Shown: positions 41,951-51,037, numbered from the stretch's first letter. The stretch: 64,000 nt of DNA from Geodermatophilaceae bacterium URHA0031 (GCA_000620205.1 JHVP01000010.1:1-64000); one strand, 5' to 3'. Made by a program: numbers and translations. Notes: a model not told the origin generated them from the letters alone.

Positions 41951-43462
41951 GTGAGCGGCCCGCCCGCCGCCACCTCCCAAGTCCCCCGCTCGCGCCGGTC
42001 GCTGCGCACCCGGCTGCTGGTCGCCTTCGTCGTCCCGCTGGTCGTCGTCCTCGGCCTCGTCGGGGTCGCGTCGGTCACCTCGCTGCGGTCCGAGCTCCTC
42101 GGCCAGGTCGACACCCGGCTGGACGCGGTCAGCGACCGCTCCCGGGACTACTCCGCGCAGCCGGGGGAGGTCCTGCCGCCGAGGCCGCCGGACGACGGGA
42201 ACGGCGACGCGGACAGCGAGCCCGGCGGGCTGGGTGCGCGGGGTCAGGGGGAGGGGACGCTGGTCGCCACCGTGGTCGACGGGACCTGCACCAACTCCGG
42301 CGTGATCGGGGCGAAGGGTGAGACGGTCACCCTCACCAGCGCCCAGGAGGACGTGCTCAGCGGCCTGACGCCGGACGGCGAGCCGGTCACCGAGGACCTG
42401 GGCGGTGACCTCGGCGAGTACCGGCTGGTCGCCGGCACGGCTCCCAACGGTGACGTCCTGGTCAACGGCCTGCCGCTGAGCGGCACCGCCGACGCCGTCC
42501 GCCGGCTGGTCGCCGTGGAGCTGGTCGTCGGCCTGCTCGCCCTCGCCGCCGCGGCGCTGGCCGCGGTGCTGGTCATCCGACGCACCCTGCGCCCGCTGGA
42601 CCGGGTCGCGGCCACCGCCACCCGGGTCTCCGAGCTGCCGCTGGCCAGCGGTGAGGTGCAGCTGGCCGAGCGGGTGCCGCCGGAGGACACCGACCCCCGC
42701 ACCGAGGTCGGTCAGGTCGGGACCGCGCTCAACCGGATGCTGGACCACGTGGAGGGCTCGCTGGCCGCCCGGCAGGAGTCGGAGACGCAGGTCCGGCAGT
42801 TCGTCGCCGACGCCAGCCACGAGCTGCGCACGCCGCTGGCCTCCATCCGCGGGTACGCCGAGCTGGTCCGCCGCCAGCGCGCCGGGGTGCCCTCGGACGT
42901 CGGCCACGCCATGCGCCGGGTGGAGTCCGAGGCGCTGCGGATGTCGGAGCTGGTGGAGGAGCTGCTGCTGCTCGCCCGGCTGGACGCCGGCCGCGAGCTG
43001 ACCACCGAGGAGGTCGACCTGACCGCGCTGGTCGTCGACACCGTCAGCGACGCGCACGTGGCCGGCCCGACCCACGACTGGCAGGTCGACCTGCCCGACT
43101 CCCCCGTCGTGGTCCCCGGCGACCCGGCCCGGCTGCACCAGGTGCTGGCGAACCTGCTGGCGAACGTGCGCAGCCACACCCCCGACGGCACGACCGCCAC
43201 CACCCGGCTGCGCGCCGAGGCCGGCTGGGCGGTGCTGCAGGTGGTCGACGACGGGCCGGGCATCCCGGAGGGGCTGCGCCCGCACGTCTTCGAGCGCTTC
43301 GCCCGCGGCGACGCCTCCCGCTCGCGCACGGCCGGCAGCACCGGGCTCGGGCTGGCCATCGTGCACGCGGTCGTCGCCGCGCACGGCGGCACGGTCGAGG
43401 TGACCAGCGAGCCGGGCCGGACGGCGTTCACCGTCCGGCTGCCGCACGCCTCGGAGGTCTGA
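41951..43462 (+). CDS. Sensor histidine kinase (paralog of the one at 3293)
   Basis: A 503-residue kinase with TM1 at about 21-43, an extracytoplasmic region with an acidic Gly-rich segment and two Cys near 113, TM2 at about 187-208, HAMP, His290 in FVADASHELRTPLASIRGYAE, and a HATPase domain with NLLANVRSHTP (N box), DDGPGI and GSTGLGLAIVHAV. The H-box and ATPase core resemble the kinase at 3293, but the sensor region is different, so the two systems probably read different signals. GTG start. Confidence 0.92.
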   Translation: MSGPPAATSQVPRSRRSLRTRLLVAFVVPLVVVLGLVGVASVTSLRSELLGQVDTRLDAVSDRSRDYSAQPGEVLPPRPPDDGNGDADSEPGGLGARGQGEGTLVATVVDGTCTNSGVIGAKGETVTLTSAQEDVLSGLTPDGEPVTEDLGGDLGEYRLVAGTAPNGDVLVNGLPLSGTADAVRRLVAVELVVGLLALAAAALAAVLVIRRTLRPLDRVAATATRVSELPLASGEVQLAERVPPEDTDPRTEVGQVGTALNRMLDHVEGSLAARQESETQVRQFVADASHELRTPLASIRGYAELVRRQRAGVPSDVGHAMRRVESEALRMSELVEELLLLARLDAGRELTTEEVDLTALVVDTVSDAHVAGPTHDWQVDLPDSPVVVPGDPARLHQVLANLLANVRSHTPDGTTATTRLRAEAGWAVLQVVDDGPGIPEGLRPHVFERFARGDASRSRTAGSTGLGLAIVHAVVAAHGGTVEVTSEPGRTAFTVRLPHASEV

Positions 43463-43467
43463 CCCGA

Positions 43468-43491
43468 CCGCCACGAGCGCGCTCGTGGCGG
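43468..43491. terminator. Perfect 24-base palindrome, bidirectional terminator
   Basis: A perfect palindrome centred between 43479 and 43480 (core CACGAGCGCGCTCGTG) lies between the stop of the kinase gene and the stop of the convergent glycosyltransferase-like gene. Confidence 0.8.
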
Positions 43492-43501
43492 AGGACGCGG
43501 C

Positions 43502-44554
43502 TCAGGTGGTGGCGTGGTCCGCGGCGACCTGCTCGTAGACCTGGGCGTGCACGCGGCGCACGGCCGCCAGCTGCTCCGCGCGCCAACCGCGGTCGACCCG
43601 GGCCGGGGCCGGGCGGGTCAGCGCCGCCACCACCGCGGAGGTGAGCGACGCGGTGTCCAGCCCGGTCAGCGGGTCGTTGCCGTACAGGACGACGTCGGAC
43701 CACTGCTCCAGCTGGTGCCCGCCCGCCGGCACGACCGCCCGGGTGCCGGCGTCCCGGCAGAGCTCGACCCACGAGGAGTGGCTGCGGGTCCGCTGCGGAA
43801 CCACCGACACGTGCAGCTCCTGCAGGTGCCGCACCCACTCCTCCGGCCCGGCGGGCCGGCTCCGCACCAGCTCGAGCTCCCCGGCGTCCGCGAGCGCGAC
43901 CAGCTCCGGCAGCCGGTCGGCGAGGTCGACGTCGGGGTCGACGTCCACCCGCAGCCGGCCACCACCGGAGACGGCCCCGGACAGCGCGCTGCGCAGCAGG
44001 TCCCGCGGCTCGGCGACCTCCGGGCCCAGCGCACCCAGGTGCACCCCGACCAGGCGTGTCTCCCGCCCCACCCCGGCAGTCGGGTCGGCCAGCGACGGGT
44101 GGGCCACCACGATGGCGGTCCGGCCGAAGCGGTCGGCGATCTCGTCGGCGGCCCCGGGGGTCAGCGTGAGCACGACCTCTGCGGTCGCCAGCAGGGCGCG
44201 CAGGTGGGCCTGCGCCCGGCTCCGCGCTGCCCCCGGGTGCGTCCCGGAGTCCGCGCCGTCGACGGCGGTGAGGTCGTGGACGGTCACCACCAGCGGCACG
44301 TCGCACCGCCGGACCGTTGCCGTCCAGGCCTCCATCTCGGCCACGGTGAGGTGCTCGAACCCGCCGTGCACGTGCAGCACGTCGAGCTCGTCGCTGTGCG
44401 CAACGAGGTGCGCCGGGTCCAGCCACGCGCTCGGGACGGTGTCGGGACCGACCCGCAGCACGCGGTCGGGCAGCACCGCGTCGACGTAGGGCGAGCCGTC
44501 CGGGACGGACGCGACCCGCAGCGGTCGCCGGGGCTCCTCGGGGGCTGCGGTCAC
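43502..44554 (-). CDS. Glycosyltransferase family 4-like protein
   Basis: About 350 residues with a GT-B-like layout. The N-terminal half has VLRVGPDTVPSAWL, DVLHVHGGFEHL and VPLVVTVHDLTAV, the pattern of GT4 donor-side domains. The C-terminal half has HVSVVPQRTRSHSSWVELCRDAGTRAVVP, resembling the nucleotide-sugar-binding region, with WVELCRD near the usual E-x7-E position. Sugar and acceptor are unknown. The GTG at 44554 is preceded by AGGAGG at 11 bases, slightly long, so the start is not certain. Confidence 0.72.
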   Translation of the reverse strand: MTAAPEEPRRPLRVASVPDGSPYVDAVLPDRVLRVGPDTVPSAWLDPAHLVAHSDELDVLHVHGGFEHLTVAEMEAWTATVRRCDVPLVVTVHDLTAVDGADSGTHPGAARSRAQAHLRALLATAEVVLTLTPGAADEIADRFGRTAIVVAHPSLADPTAGVGRETRLVGVHLGALGPEVAEPRDLLRSALSGAVSGGGRLRVDVDPDVDLADRLPELVALADAGELELVRSRPAGPEEWVRHLQELHVSVVPQRTRSHSSWVELCRDAGTRAVVPAGGHQLEQWSDVVLYGNDPLTGLDTASLTSAVVAALTRPAPARVDRGWRAEQLAAVRRVHAQVYEQVAADHATT

Positions 44555-44957
44555 GCGGGCAGACGCCTCCTGCGGTCGAGCACTGCGACGCGGCAGGGCG
44601 GTGCTCCGGGTCGGACGGGTACGGACCGGAAAGGCCCGCCGGTCCGCCCTACCCGGCGTGTCGGGGCACCAACCGTGCGGCATGGTGCCTGCTCACCGCA
44701 CGGGTGGGCGTCGCCGCGCACGAGGTGTGGCCCTCCGGCTGCCGTCGGTGAGGGGAGCTGAGACCTGCTGGAGGCGGAGCGTCACGGCTCCCCGCGCCCC
44801 AGGGCCGGCGCACTGGACAGCACCGCACCGCCGCCCGAGGCTGGGCACCGGCCGCCGAGGTGGCCGAGAGCCTGCTGCCGGCCCCCGCCGACCGGCAGCA
44901 CCCGGTCCTGGCTCGGGCCGCCGCTGTTCCCCCAGCGACGGCCCGGGCCGGGCGCCC
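44555..44957. other. Intergenic stretch of about 400 bp, no gene seen
   Basis: No reading frame here has a ribosome site plus a recognisable product. The sequence contains GC-rich inverted repeats but no clear promoter beyond a TACCCG at 44649. It separates the glycosyltransferase-like gene from the pca operon, both on the minus strand. It could carry the end of the pca transcript. Confidence 0.5.
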
Positions 44958-45359
44958 TCAGGCCTCGGCGCGCAGCTCGGCCAGGATCGGCTTCGCGACG
45001 GCGAGCGCGTGGTTGGCCGCCGGCACGCCGGCGTAGACGGCGGTGTGCAGGCAGACCTCGGCGATCTCGGAGTCGGTGAGCCCGTTGTGGACCGCCGCCT
45101 TCACGTGCAGGGCGAACTCGTCCCAGTGCCGCAACGACGCGGTGATCGCCAGGGTGAGCATGCTGCGGGTGCGCCGGTCCAACCCGGGCCGCTGCCACAG
45201 GTCACCCCAGGCCACCCGGGTGATGAAGTCCTGGAAGTCGGCGGTGAGCGGGGTGACCGCCGCGACGGCCCGGTCGACGTGCGCGTCCCCCAGCACCTCC
45301 CGGCGCACCCGCATCCCGGCGGCGCGCCGCTGCTCGTCGGTCTCCAGCGGCTCGCTCAT
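44958..45359 (-). CDS. pcaC: 4-carboxymuconolactone decarboxylase
   Basis: A 133-residue protein. It converts 4-carboxymuconolactone to 3-oxoadipate enol-lactone in the protocatechuate branch. The AhpD-like helical fold is marked by FITRVAWGDLWQRPGLDRRTRSM, AITASLRHWDEFALHVKAAVHNGLT and IAEVCLHTAVYAGVPAANHAL, with the conserved Glu/His pair. Its start overlaps the pcaD stop. It is a separate gene here, not fused to pcaD as in the PcaL proteins of some actinobacteria. Confidence 0.93.
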   Translation of the reverse strand: MSEPLETDEQRRAAGMRVRREVLGDAHVDRAVAAVTPLTADFQDFITRVAWGDLWQRPGLDRRTRSMLTLAITASLRHWDEFALHVKAAVHNGLTDSEIAEVCLHTAVYAGVPAANHALAVAKPILAELRAEA

Positions 45360-46135
45360 CGTTCGTCCCCTGCTGCGTCGAGGTGGGCGAGCAGCGCACC
45401 GCTGATCCGCAGCGGCAGCTCGAGGTTGGCCAGGTGCGCGCCCGGGCTGACGCTGAGCAGCTCCGCGCCGGCCATCCCGTCGGCGATGGCCTGCTGGTGC
45501 GGCGGCGGCAGCGCCGGGTCCTCGGCGCCGGACACCACCAGCGTCGGCGCGGTGATCCGGCCGAGGTCCTCCCGCAGGTCGACCCGAGCGACCACCTCGG
45601 CGCACGCGGCGTAGCCCTCGTCGTCGCAGCCGGCGATCATGCCCTCCAGCCTCGCCACCAGGTCGGGGTGGGCGGCGGCGTACGGCGGGGTCAGCCACCG
45701 GCTCGCCACGGCCGGCGCGAAGGAGCCGGTGCCGTCGGCCCGGGCGGCGGCGGCCCGGTCGAGGAACCCCTGCGGGTCGGTCTTCGCCGAGGAGCAGAGC
45801 ACCGCCAGCCGGTGCACCCGCTGCGGCTCCCGGGCGGCCAGCCGCAGCGCGGTCATCCCGCCCAGCGAGAGCCCGACGACGTGGGCCCGCCGCGCGCCGA
45901 CCCGGTCGAGCAGCGCCAGGACGTCGTCGACCAGGTCGTCGAGGGCGTACGGCCCCGCCGGTGCGGGCGACGCCCCGTGCCCACGGGTGTCGTAGGTGAC
46001 AACCCGGTACCGCTCGGCCAGCACCGGCACCTGCGGGTCCCACATGGCCCGCGTCGCGCCCAGCGAGTTCGACAGGACGACGACCGGTGCGTCCTCCGGC
46101 CCGTCCACGGTGGCATCGACCTCGAGGGCTGTCAC
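45356..46135 (-). CDS. pcaD: 3-oxoadipate enol-lactonase
   Basis: A 259-residue alpha/beta hydrolase. It opens 3-oxoadipate enol-lactone to 3-oxoadipate. The nucleophile elbow is GLSLGG (Ser near residue 94), the oxyanion region is LSNSLGA, the acid is expected in LVVSGAEDPALPP, and the His is in PGAHLANLE. The GTG start overlaps the pcaB stop by four bases. Its stop overlaps pcaC. Confidence 0.92.
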   Translation of the reverse strand: MTALEVDATVDGPEDAPVVVLSNSLGATRAMWDPQVPVLAERYRVVTYDTRGHGASPAPAGPYALDDLVDDVLALLDRVGARRAHVVGLSLGGMTALRLAAREPQRVHRLAVLCSSAKTDPQGFLDRAAAARADGTGSFAPAVASRWLTPPYAAAHPDLVARLEGMIAGCDDEGYAACAEVVARVDLREDLGRITAPTLVVSGAEDPALPPPHQQAIADGMAGAELLSVSPGAHLANLELPLRISGALLAHLDAAGDER

Positions 46136-47463
46136 GGGCGTCCTCCCTGCATCGCGATCACGTGGGCGGCCAGCGCGGCGTCCACCTGCGTGCCGGCCTC
46201 GCCGACATCGGGGTTGTTGTCCGCCAGCAGGGCGGCGCCGTCGACGTCGTCCCGCTCGAGCACGACGTCGGCCAGCGTCCGGCCGGCCGCGGCTGCGGCC
46301 CGCACGGCCCCGGCCGCCGCGTCGTGCGCGGCGCCCGCACCGAGCGACGGGGTGAGCGCCTCGGCGAGCGCGCGGGCCAGCTGCGGGTCACCGGCGGCGG
46401 TCACCGTCGCCGCCATCCGGCCGGCGTCCAGCTGCAGGTCGGCCAGGCACTCGGTCAGCCAGGACGCCGCCGACCCGACGGCGCCGAGCAGCTCGGTCAG
46501 CGTCGGCCACTCCACGTGCCAGGTGCCCGCGCCGCGCTCGTGCTCCTGCTCCATGGCGGCGTAGAGGGTCGCCACCAGGCCGGGGGCCCGGCGGGCGCAC
46601 GCCCGGGCGGAGACCGCTGCCACCGGGTTGTTCTTGTGCGGCATCGCCGACGAGCCGCCCCGGCGGGCGGAGACCTCGGTGGCCTCCGCGACCTCGCTCT
46701 GCGCCAGCAGGACGACGTCCACGGCGATCGTGGCGACCACCCCGGCGGCCGCGCCGAGCACCCCCGCGACGTCGGCGATCGGCAGCCGCACGGTGAACCA
46801 GGGGACGTCGGTGACCGCCAACCCCAGCTCGGCGGCCAGCTCCCGGCGCAGGTCGACCCCGGAGCCGGAGCTCGCGGCCAGCGTGCCCACGGCCCCGCCG
46901 TACTGCACCGGGAGCGAGCCGCTCACCGCGGTCAGCCGCGCCCGGACGCCGTCCAGGCCGGCCAGCCAGGTGGCGACCTTGAGCCCGACGGTGATCGGCA
47001 GCGCCTGCTGCAGCAGCGTGCGGCCCATCAGCAGGTCGTCCCGGTGCTCGGCGGCCAGCAGGGCGCACGCCTCGGCCGCCGTGGCCAGGTCGGCCTCGAT
47101 CAGCTGCAGCCCGCGCCGGGCCAGCAGCACCGCCGCGGTGTCCACGACGTCCTGGCTGGTCGCGCCGACGTGCACGGCGCGGGCGGCGTGCGGGCCGACG
47201 GCGTCCTGCAGCGCCCGCACCAGCGGCGGCACCGGGTTGCCGGCGTCCGCCGCGCGCTCACGGACCGCGGCGAGGTCGAGGCCGGCGGGGTCGGCGCAGA
47301 CCCGGCTCACCTCGTCGGCCGCCGTCCCGGCCACCAGGCCCACCCGGGCCGCGGCCCGGGCGAGCGCGCCCTCCACCTCGAGCAGGGCGACCAGCCACGG
47401 GTCCGCCGCGGAGCCGCCTGCCGACACGGGGCCACGGGCGAACGTCGCGTCGAGGATGCTCAC
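46132..47463 (-). CDS. pcaB: 3-carboxy-cis,cis-muconate cycloisomerase
   Basis: A 443-residue member of the fumarase/aspartase superfamily. It cyclises 3-carboxymuconate to 4-carboxymuconolactone. The family signature GGSSAMPHKNNPVAAV carries the catalytic loop Ser; HVGATSQDVVDTA and MGRTLLQQALPITVG are other conserved blocks. Length is typical for bacterial PcaB. It lies between pcaG and pcaD in the operon. It ends in a four-base overlap with pcaD. Confidence 0.94.
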   Translation of the reverse strand: MSILDATFARGPVSAGGSAADPWLVALLEVEGALARAAARVGLVAGTAADEVSRVCADPAGLDLAAVRERAADAGNPVPPLVRALQDAVGPHAARAVHVGATSQDVVDTAAVLLARRGLQLIEADLATAAEACALLAAEHRDDLLMGRTLLQQALPITVGLKVATWLAGLDGVRARLTAVSGSLPVQYGGAVGTLAASSGSGVDLRRELAAELGLAVTDVPWFTVRLPIADVAGVLGAAAGVVATIAVDVVLLAQSEVAEATEVSARRGGSSAMPHKNNPVAAVSARACARRAPGLVATLYAAMEQEHERGAGTWHVEWPTLTELLGAVGSAASWLTECLADLQLDAGRMAATVTAAGDPQLARALAEALTPSLGAGAAHDAAAGAVRAAAAAGRTLADVVLERDDVDGAALLADNNPDVGEAGTQVDAALAAHVIAMQGGRP

Positions 47464-47488
47464 GCACCCATCCTGTCGGGTCGCCCGT

Positions 47489-48157
47489 TCACACCGCGAA
47501 GAAGACGGTCTCGTCGTCCCCCTGCAGGTGGATGTCGAGGGAGTAGCCGTCCTCGGTCGGCTGGGCGATCAGCGTCCGGCGGGAGGCGTCGTCGGGGAGG
47601 GAGGCCAGGACGTCGTCCTCGGCGTTGGCCGCTGCCTCGTCGCCGAAGTAGATCCGGGTGACGACCCGGTCGAGCAGCCCGCGGGCGAACACCGAGACGT
47701 CGACGTGCGGCGCCTGCAGCCCGCCCTTGCCGTCGTCGACCCGGCCCGGCTTGAGGGTGAGGATGCCGTACTCACCCGCCGGCTCGACGGTGTGCGACCG
47801 GCCGAAGCCGCGGAAGCCGGGGAACCGCCGCTCGCCCTGGGGGGCGTCCGGGTGGTCGAAGCGACCGTCCGGGTCGGCCTGCCAGGTCTCGATCATGGCG
47901 TCGGGGACCAGGTCGCCGTTGCCGTCGAAGACGCGGCCGCGCAGCCAGATGGCGCCCTCGGTGCCCTCGGCCACGGCGTGCGGACCGTCCGCCCAGGTGA
48001 GGCCGATGGACAGGTAGGGCCCGACCGTCGCGCTGGGCGTGAGGCCGAGCTGGAACGGCTCGTCCAGAAAGCCCGAACCCCGCCGCGGGGTGCCCGGGCG
48101 GCGGTCGTTGGTCTCGTCCGCGTTCCGGACCTGCGGGGACAGGTGGTCGATGCTCAC
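47489..48157 (-). CDS. pcaG: Protocatechuate 3,4-dioxygenase alpha subunit
   Basis: A 222-residue subunit of the Fe(III) intradiol dioxygenase. It has the GPYLSIGL motif, the LRGRVFDGNGDLVPDAMIETWQADPDG beta-sandwich strand and HVDVSVFARGLLDRVVTRIYF. Unlike PcaH it lacks the full set of iron ligands, as expected for the alpha chain. The GTG start overlaps the pcaH stop by four bases. It assembles with PcaH to cleave protocatechuate to 3-carboxymuconate. Confidence 0.94.
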   Translation of the reverse strand: MSIDHLSPQVRNADETNDRRPGTPRRGSGFLDEPFQLGLTPSATVGPYLSIGLTWADGPHAVAEGTEGAIWLRGRVFDGNGDLVPDAMIETWQADPDGRFDHPDAPQGERRFPGFRGFGRSHTVEPAGEYGILTLKPGRVDDGKGGLQAPHVDVSVFARGLLDRVVTRIYFGDEAAANAEDDVLASLPDDASRRTLIAQPTEDGYSLDIHLQGDDETVFFAV

Positions 48158-48921
48158 GCGACATCTCCGTCGTCGTCGGTCTCGAAGGGCGTCTGGTCGC
48201 TGCCGCGCAGCACGATGTCCCACTGGTAGGCCAGCGCCCAGTTGTCCTGGGTGCGGTCCAGGTCGAACGTGGCGATCGCGCGGTGCCGGGCCGACGGCGG
48301 GATGGCGTTGAAGATCGGGTCCTGCCAGAACAGCGGGTCGCCCGGGAAGTACATCTGGGTGACCAGCCGCTGGGTGAACGCCCGCCCGAAGAGGCTGAAG
48401 TGGATGTGCGCCGGGCGCCAGGCGTTGTGGTGGTTGCCCCACGGGTAGGCGCCGGGCTGGATGGTGGTGAACTCGTAGCGGCCCAGGCTGTCGGTCATCA
48501 CCCGCCCGAGGCCGTCGAAGTGCGGGTCCAGCGGCGCCGGCCAGTTGTCCCCGACGTGGCGGTACCGGCCGGCTGCGTTCGCCTGCCACACCTCCACCAG
48601 GGCGTCGGGCACCGGGCGGCCGTCGCTGTCGAGGACCCGGCCGAAGACGTTGATCCGCTGCCCCAGCGCCTCCCCGCCCATCCGGAGGGTGAGGTCGGCG
48701 TCGGCCGCGGTGACCCGGTCCTCGCCCAGCACCGGCCCGGTGACCTCGGTGAGCCGCTGGGGGAGGTCGACGGGGGTGCGCAGCGGGGCGCGCAGGGCGG
48801 TGCTGCGGTAGCCGGCGTAGGCGACGGGGGTACGCCGGTCCTCCTGCTCACGGAGGTAGCGCGGCAGTTCCAGCGCACTGTCCGCCGCCGGCCGCGGCGC
48901 GCGAGATGTGGTCCCGGTCAT
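48154..48921 (-). CDS. pcaH: Protocatechuate 3,4-dioxygenase beta subunit
   Basis: A 255-residue catalytic chain that holds the non-heme Fe(III). Expected ligands are the Tyr in LGRYEFTTIQPG, the Tyr in GAYPWGNHHNAW and the two His in PAHIHFSLFG. The intradiol motif INVFGRVLDSDGRPVPDALVEVWQANAAGRY is clear. First gene of the operon pcaH-G-B-D-C. It is divergent from the IclR-type regulator across 70 bp. Confidence 0.95.
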   Translation of the reverse strand: MTGTTSRAPRPAADSALELPRYLREQEDRRTPVAYAGYRSTALRAPLRTPVDLPQRLTEVTGPVLGEDRVTAADADLTLRMGGEALGQRINVFGRVLDSDGRPVPDALVEVWQANAAGRYRHVGDNWPAPLDPHFDGLGRVMTDSLGRYEFTTIQPGAYPWGNHHNAWRPAHIHFSLFGRAFTQRLVTQMYFPGDPLFWQDPIFNAIPPSARHRAIATFDLDRTQDNWALAYQWDIVLRGSDQTPFETDDDGDVA

Positions 48922-48940
48922 GTCCGGACGGTACGGCGGA

Positions 48941-48960
48941 TCACTAGGCTGCTCTAGCGA
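48941..48960. promoter_or_regulatory. Probable IclR operator between pcaH and its regulator
   Basis: TCACTAG (48941-48947) and CTAGCGA (48954-48960) form a near-perfect inverted repeat with a 6-base spacer. They overlap a TAGGCT (48945-48950) that could be a -10 for the rightward regulator gene. Position and symmetry suit binding by the adjacent IclR-family protein. Confidence 0.5.
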
Positions 48961-48991
48961 TGACTTCCGCTGGCCAGAAAGCAGGACGACG

Positions 48992-49768
48992 GTGGCAGGT
49001 GGACAGACGACGGCCGGGCGGTCGGTGACCTCACGTGCGCTCGGCGTGCTCGACGCCTTCGACGCCCGGCACCCCCGGCTGACCCTCTCCGAGGTCGCCG
49101 AGCGCTCGGGCACCCCGTTGACCACCGCCCACCGGCTGCTCGCCGAGCTGGCCGCCTGGGGAGCGCTCGTCCGCCGACCCGACGGCCGGTACGAGATCGG
49201 GCGCAAGCTCTGGGACCTCGGCCTGCTGGCACCCGTGCAGCTCGAGCTCCGCCAGGTGGCCTCCGCCTTCCTGCTCGACGTGCACACCGCGACCCGGGAC
49301 ACCGTGCACCTCGCCGTCCGGGAGGGGCTGCGGGCGCTGTACGTCGAGCGCATCTCCGGCCGCGACTCGGTCCCGGTGGTCAGCCAGGTGGGCAGCCGGC
49401 TGCCGCTGCACGCCACCGGCGTGGGCAAGGTGCTGCTGGCCTCGGCGCCCGACGAGGTCGTCGACCAGGTCCTGCACCAACTCACCCGGGAGACCCGGCA
49501 CACCGTCGCCGACCCCCGGGTGATGGCCCGCGAGCTCGCCGAGGTGCGCCGCCGCGGCTGGGCGCGCACCGCGGAGGAGATGTCGCTTGGCGCCGCCTCC
49601 GTCGCCGTCCCGGTCACCGTGGACCGGGCCTCGGGGCCGGTCGTGGTGGCGGCGCTGGGCATCGTCGTCCCGGTGCACCGCCGGGACATCGGCCGGCTGG
49701 TACCGGTGCTGCAGGTCGCCGCCCGGGGCATCGGCCGCGAGCTCGGCCGGTCCGAGCAGTTCCACTGA
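48992..49768 (+). CDS. pcaR: IclR-family regulator of the pca genes
   Basis: About 258 residues. The N-terminal winged helix has LTLSEVAERSGTPLTTAHRLLAELAAWG with recognition helix TTAHRLLAEL. The C-terminal effector domain has SRLPLHATGVGKVLLA, the IclR hallmark, and SVAVPVTVDRASGPVVVAALGI. It is divergent from pcaHGBDC and is expected to respond to protocatechuate or 3-oxoadipate. The GTG at 48992 is the only in-frame start near the domain; the ribosome site is weak. The gene symbol rests on context. Confidence 0.82.
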   Translation: MAGGQTTAGRSVTSRALGVLDAFDARHPRLTLSEVAERSGTPLTTAHRLLAELAAWGALVRRPDGRYEIGRKLWDLGLLAPVQLELRQVASAFLLDVHTATRDTVHLAVREGLRALYVERISGRDSVPVVSQVGSRLPLHATGVGKVLLASAPDEVVDQVLHQLTRETRHTVADPRVMARELAEVRRRGWARTAEEMSLGAASVAVPVTVDRASGPVVVAALGIVVPVHRRDIGRLVPVLQVAARGIGRELGRSEQFH

Positions 49769-49816
49769 CCGGAAGCCGGGGCCGATCAGGGCGGCGCTGC
49801 GGGTCACACTCGGGCC

Positions 49817-50986
49817 GTGCGCACCCAGGTCGGGATCATCGGCGCCGGCCCTGCCGGCCTCCTCCTCTCACGCCTCCTGCAGCTCCAGGGCATCGACACC
49901 GTCGTGCTGGAGAACAGGTCGCGGGACTACGTCGAAGCCCGGATCCGCGCCGGCATCCTGGAACAGCACACGGTGTCGACGTTGGTCGACGCCGGGGTGG
50001 GCGACCGGCTGCAGCGTGAGGGGCTGCCGCACGACGGCATCCACCTCCAGTACCCCGGCACCCGGCACCACCTGGACTTCCCCGCGCTCTGCGGGCGCAA
50101 GGTGTGGGTCTACGGCCAGACCGAGGTCGTCAAGGACCTGATCGCCGCGCAGCTCGACGGCGGCCCACCGCTGCTGTTCGACGTCTCCGACGTCGTCCCG
50201 GAGGACGTCGACGGCGACTCCCCGCGGATCCGGTTCACCGACGCCGAGGGCCACCCGCAGGTGCTCGAGTGCGACGTCATCGCCGGCACCGACGGCTTCC
50301 ACGGCGTGTCCCGCCCGGTCGTCACCGCCGCGGGCGGGCGGACCTGGGAGCGCACCTACCCCTTCGCCTGGCTCGGCATCCTCGCCGACGTCGCTCCCTC
50401 GGAGGACGAGCTCGTCTACGCCTGGCACCCCGAGGGCTTCGCGCTGCTGTCGATGCGCTCGCCGTCGGTCTCCCGGCTCTACCTGCAGGTCGACCCCACC
50501 GAGAAGATCGCGGACTGGTCCGACGACCGGATCTGGGACGGGCTGTCCACCCGGTTCGCCCTCGACGGCTGGGAGCTGGAGACCGGCCCGGTCACCGAGA
50601 AGTCGATCCTGCCGATGCGCTCGTTCGTGTCCGCCCCGATGCGCCGCGGCCGGCTCTTCCTCGCCGGGGACGCCGCGCACATCGTCCCGCCGACCGGGGC
50701 CAAGGGGCTCAACCTCGCCGCCGCCGACGTCACGCTGCTGGCCCAGGCGCTGGTCCGGCTGCTCGCGGAGAAGCAGACCGACCTGGTCGACAGCTACTCC
50801 GACCGGGCCCTGGCCCGGGTCTGGCGCTGCACCCACTTCTCCTGGTGGATGACCTCGATGTTCCACCGCTCCGGCGACGACTTCGACGCCGAGCTGCAGC
50901 TCTCCCAGCTCCGCCGGGTGTGCGGCAGCGAGACGGCCGCCCGCGAGCTCGCCGAGAACTACACCGGCCTCCCACTGGACCGCTGA
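49817..50986 (+). CDS. pobA: 4-hydroxybenzoate 3-monooxygenase
   Basis: A 389-residue FAD monooxygenase that makes protocatechuate from 4-hydroxybenzoate with NAD(P)H and O2, feeding pcaHG. FAD motifs are IIGAGPAGLLLSRLL at the N-terminus, CDVIAGTDGFHGVSR (DG) in the middle and RLFLAGDAAHIVPPTGAKGLNLA (GD). EARIRAGILEQ, YPFAWLGILADV and the active-site SMRSPSVSRLYLQV are conserved in PobA. GTG start, 49 bases after the regulator. A paired palindromic terminator follows. Confidence 0.95.
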   Translation: MRTQVGIIGAGPAGLLLSRLLQLQGIDTVVLENRSRDYVEARIRAGILEQHTVSTLVDAGVGDRLQREGLPHDGIHLQYPGTRHHLDFPALCGRKVWVYGQTEVVKDLIAAQLDGGPPLLFDVSDVVPEDVDGDSPRIRFTDAEGHPQVLECDVIAGTDGFHGVSRPVVTAAGGRTWERTYPFAWLGILADVAPSEDELVYAWHPEGFALLSMRSPSVSRLYLQVDPTEKIADWSDDRIWDGLSTRFALDGWELETGPVTEKSILPMRSFVSAPMRRGRLFLAGDAAHIVPPTGAKGLNLAAADVTLLAQALVRLLAEKQTDLVDSYSDRALARVWRCTHFSWWMTSMFHRSGDDFDAELQLSQLRRVCGSETAARELAENYTGLPLDR

Positions 50987-50987
50987 C

Positions 50988-51037
50988 GTGAGGTTTCGGC
51001 GCCGAACCCATGTCGGGGTTCGGCGCCGAAACCTCAC
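50988..51037. terminator. Long paired-palindrome terminator (second copy of the motif)
   Basis: Two 22-base arms (50988-51009 and 51016-51037) are perfectly complementary around a 6-base loop. Each contains a one-base-short copy of GGTTTCGGCGCCGAAACC. The right arm includes the stop codon of the convergent DUF3533 gene. The same motif pair lies at 7988-8028. Confidence 0.85.

Noticed and set aside
44555-44957. A possible small gene in the 400-bp gap before the pca operon
   Set aside because: No frame combines a start, ribosome site and plausible protein; codon use looks like shadow sequence.
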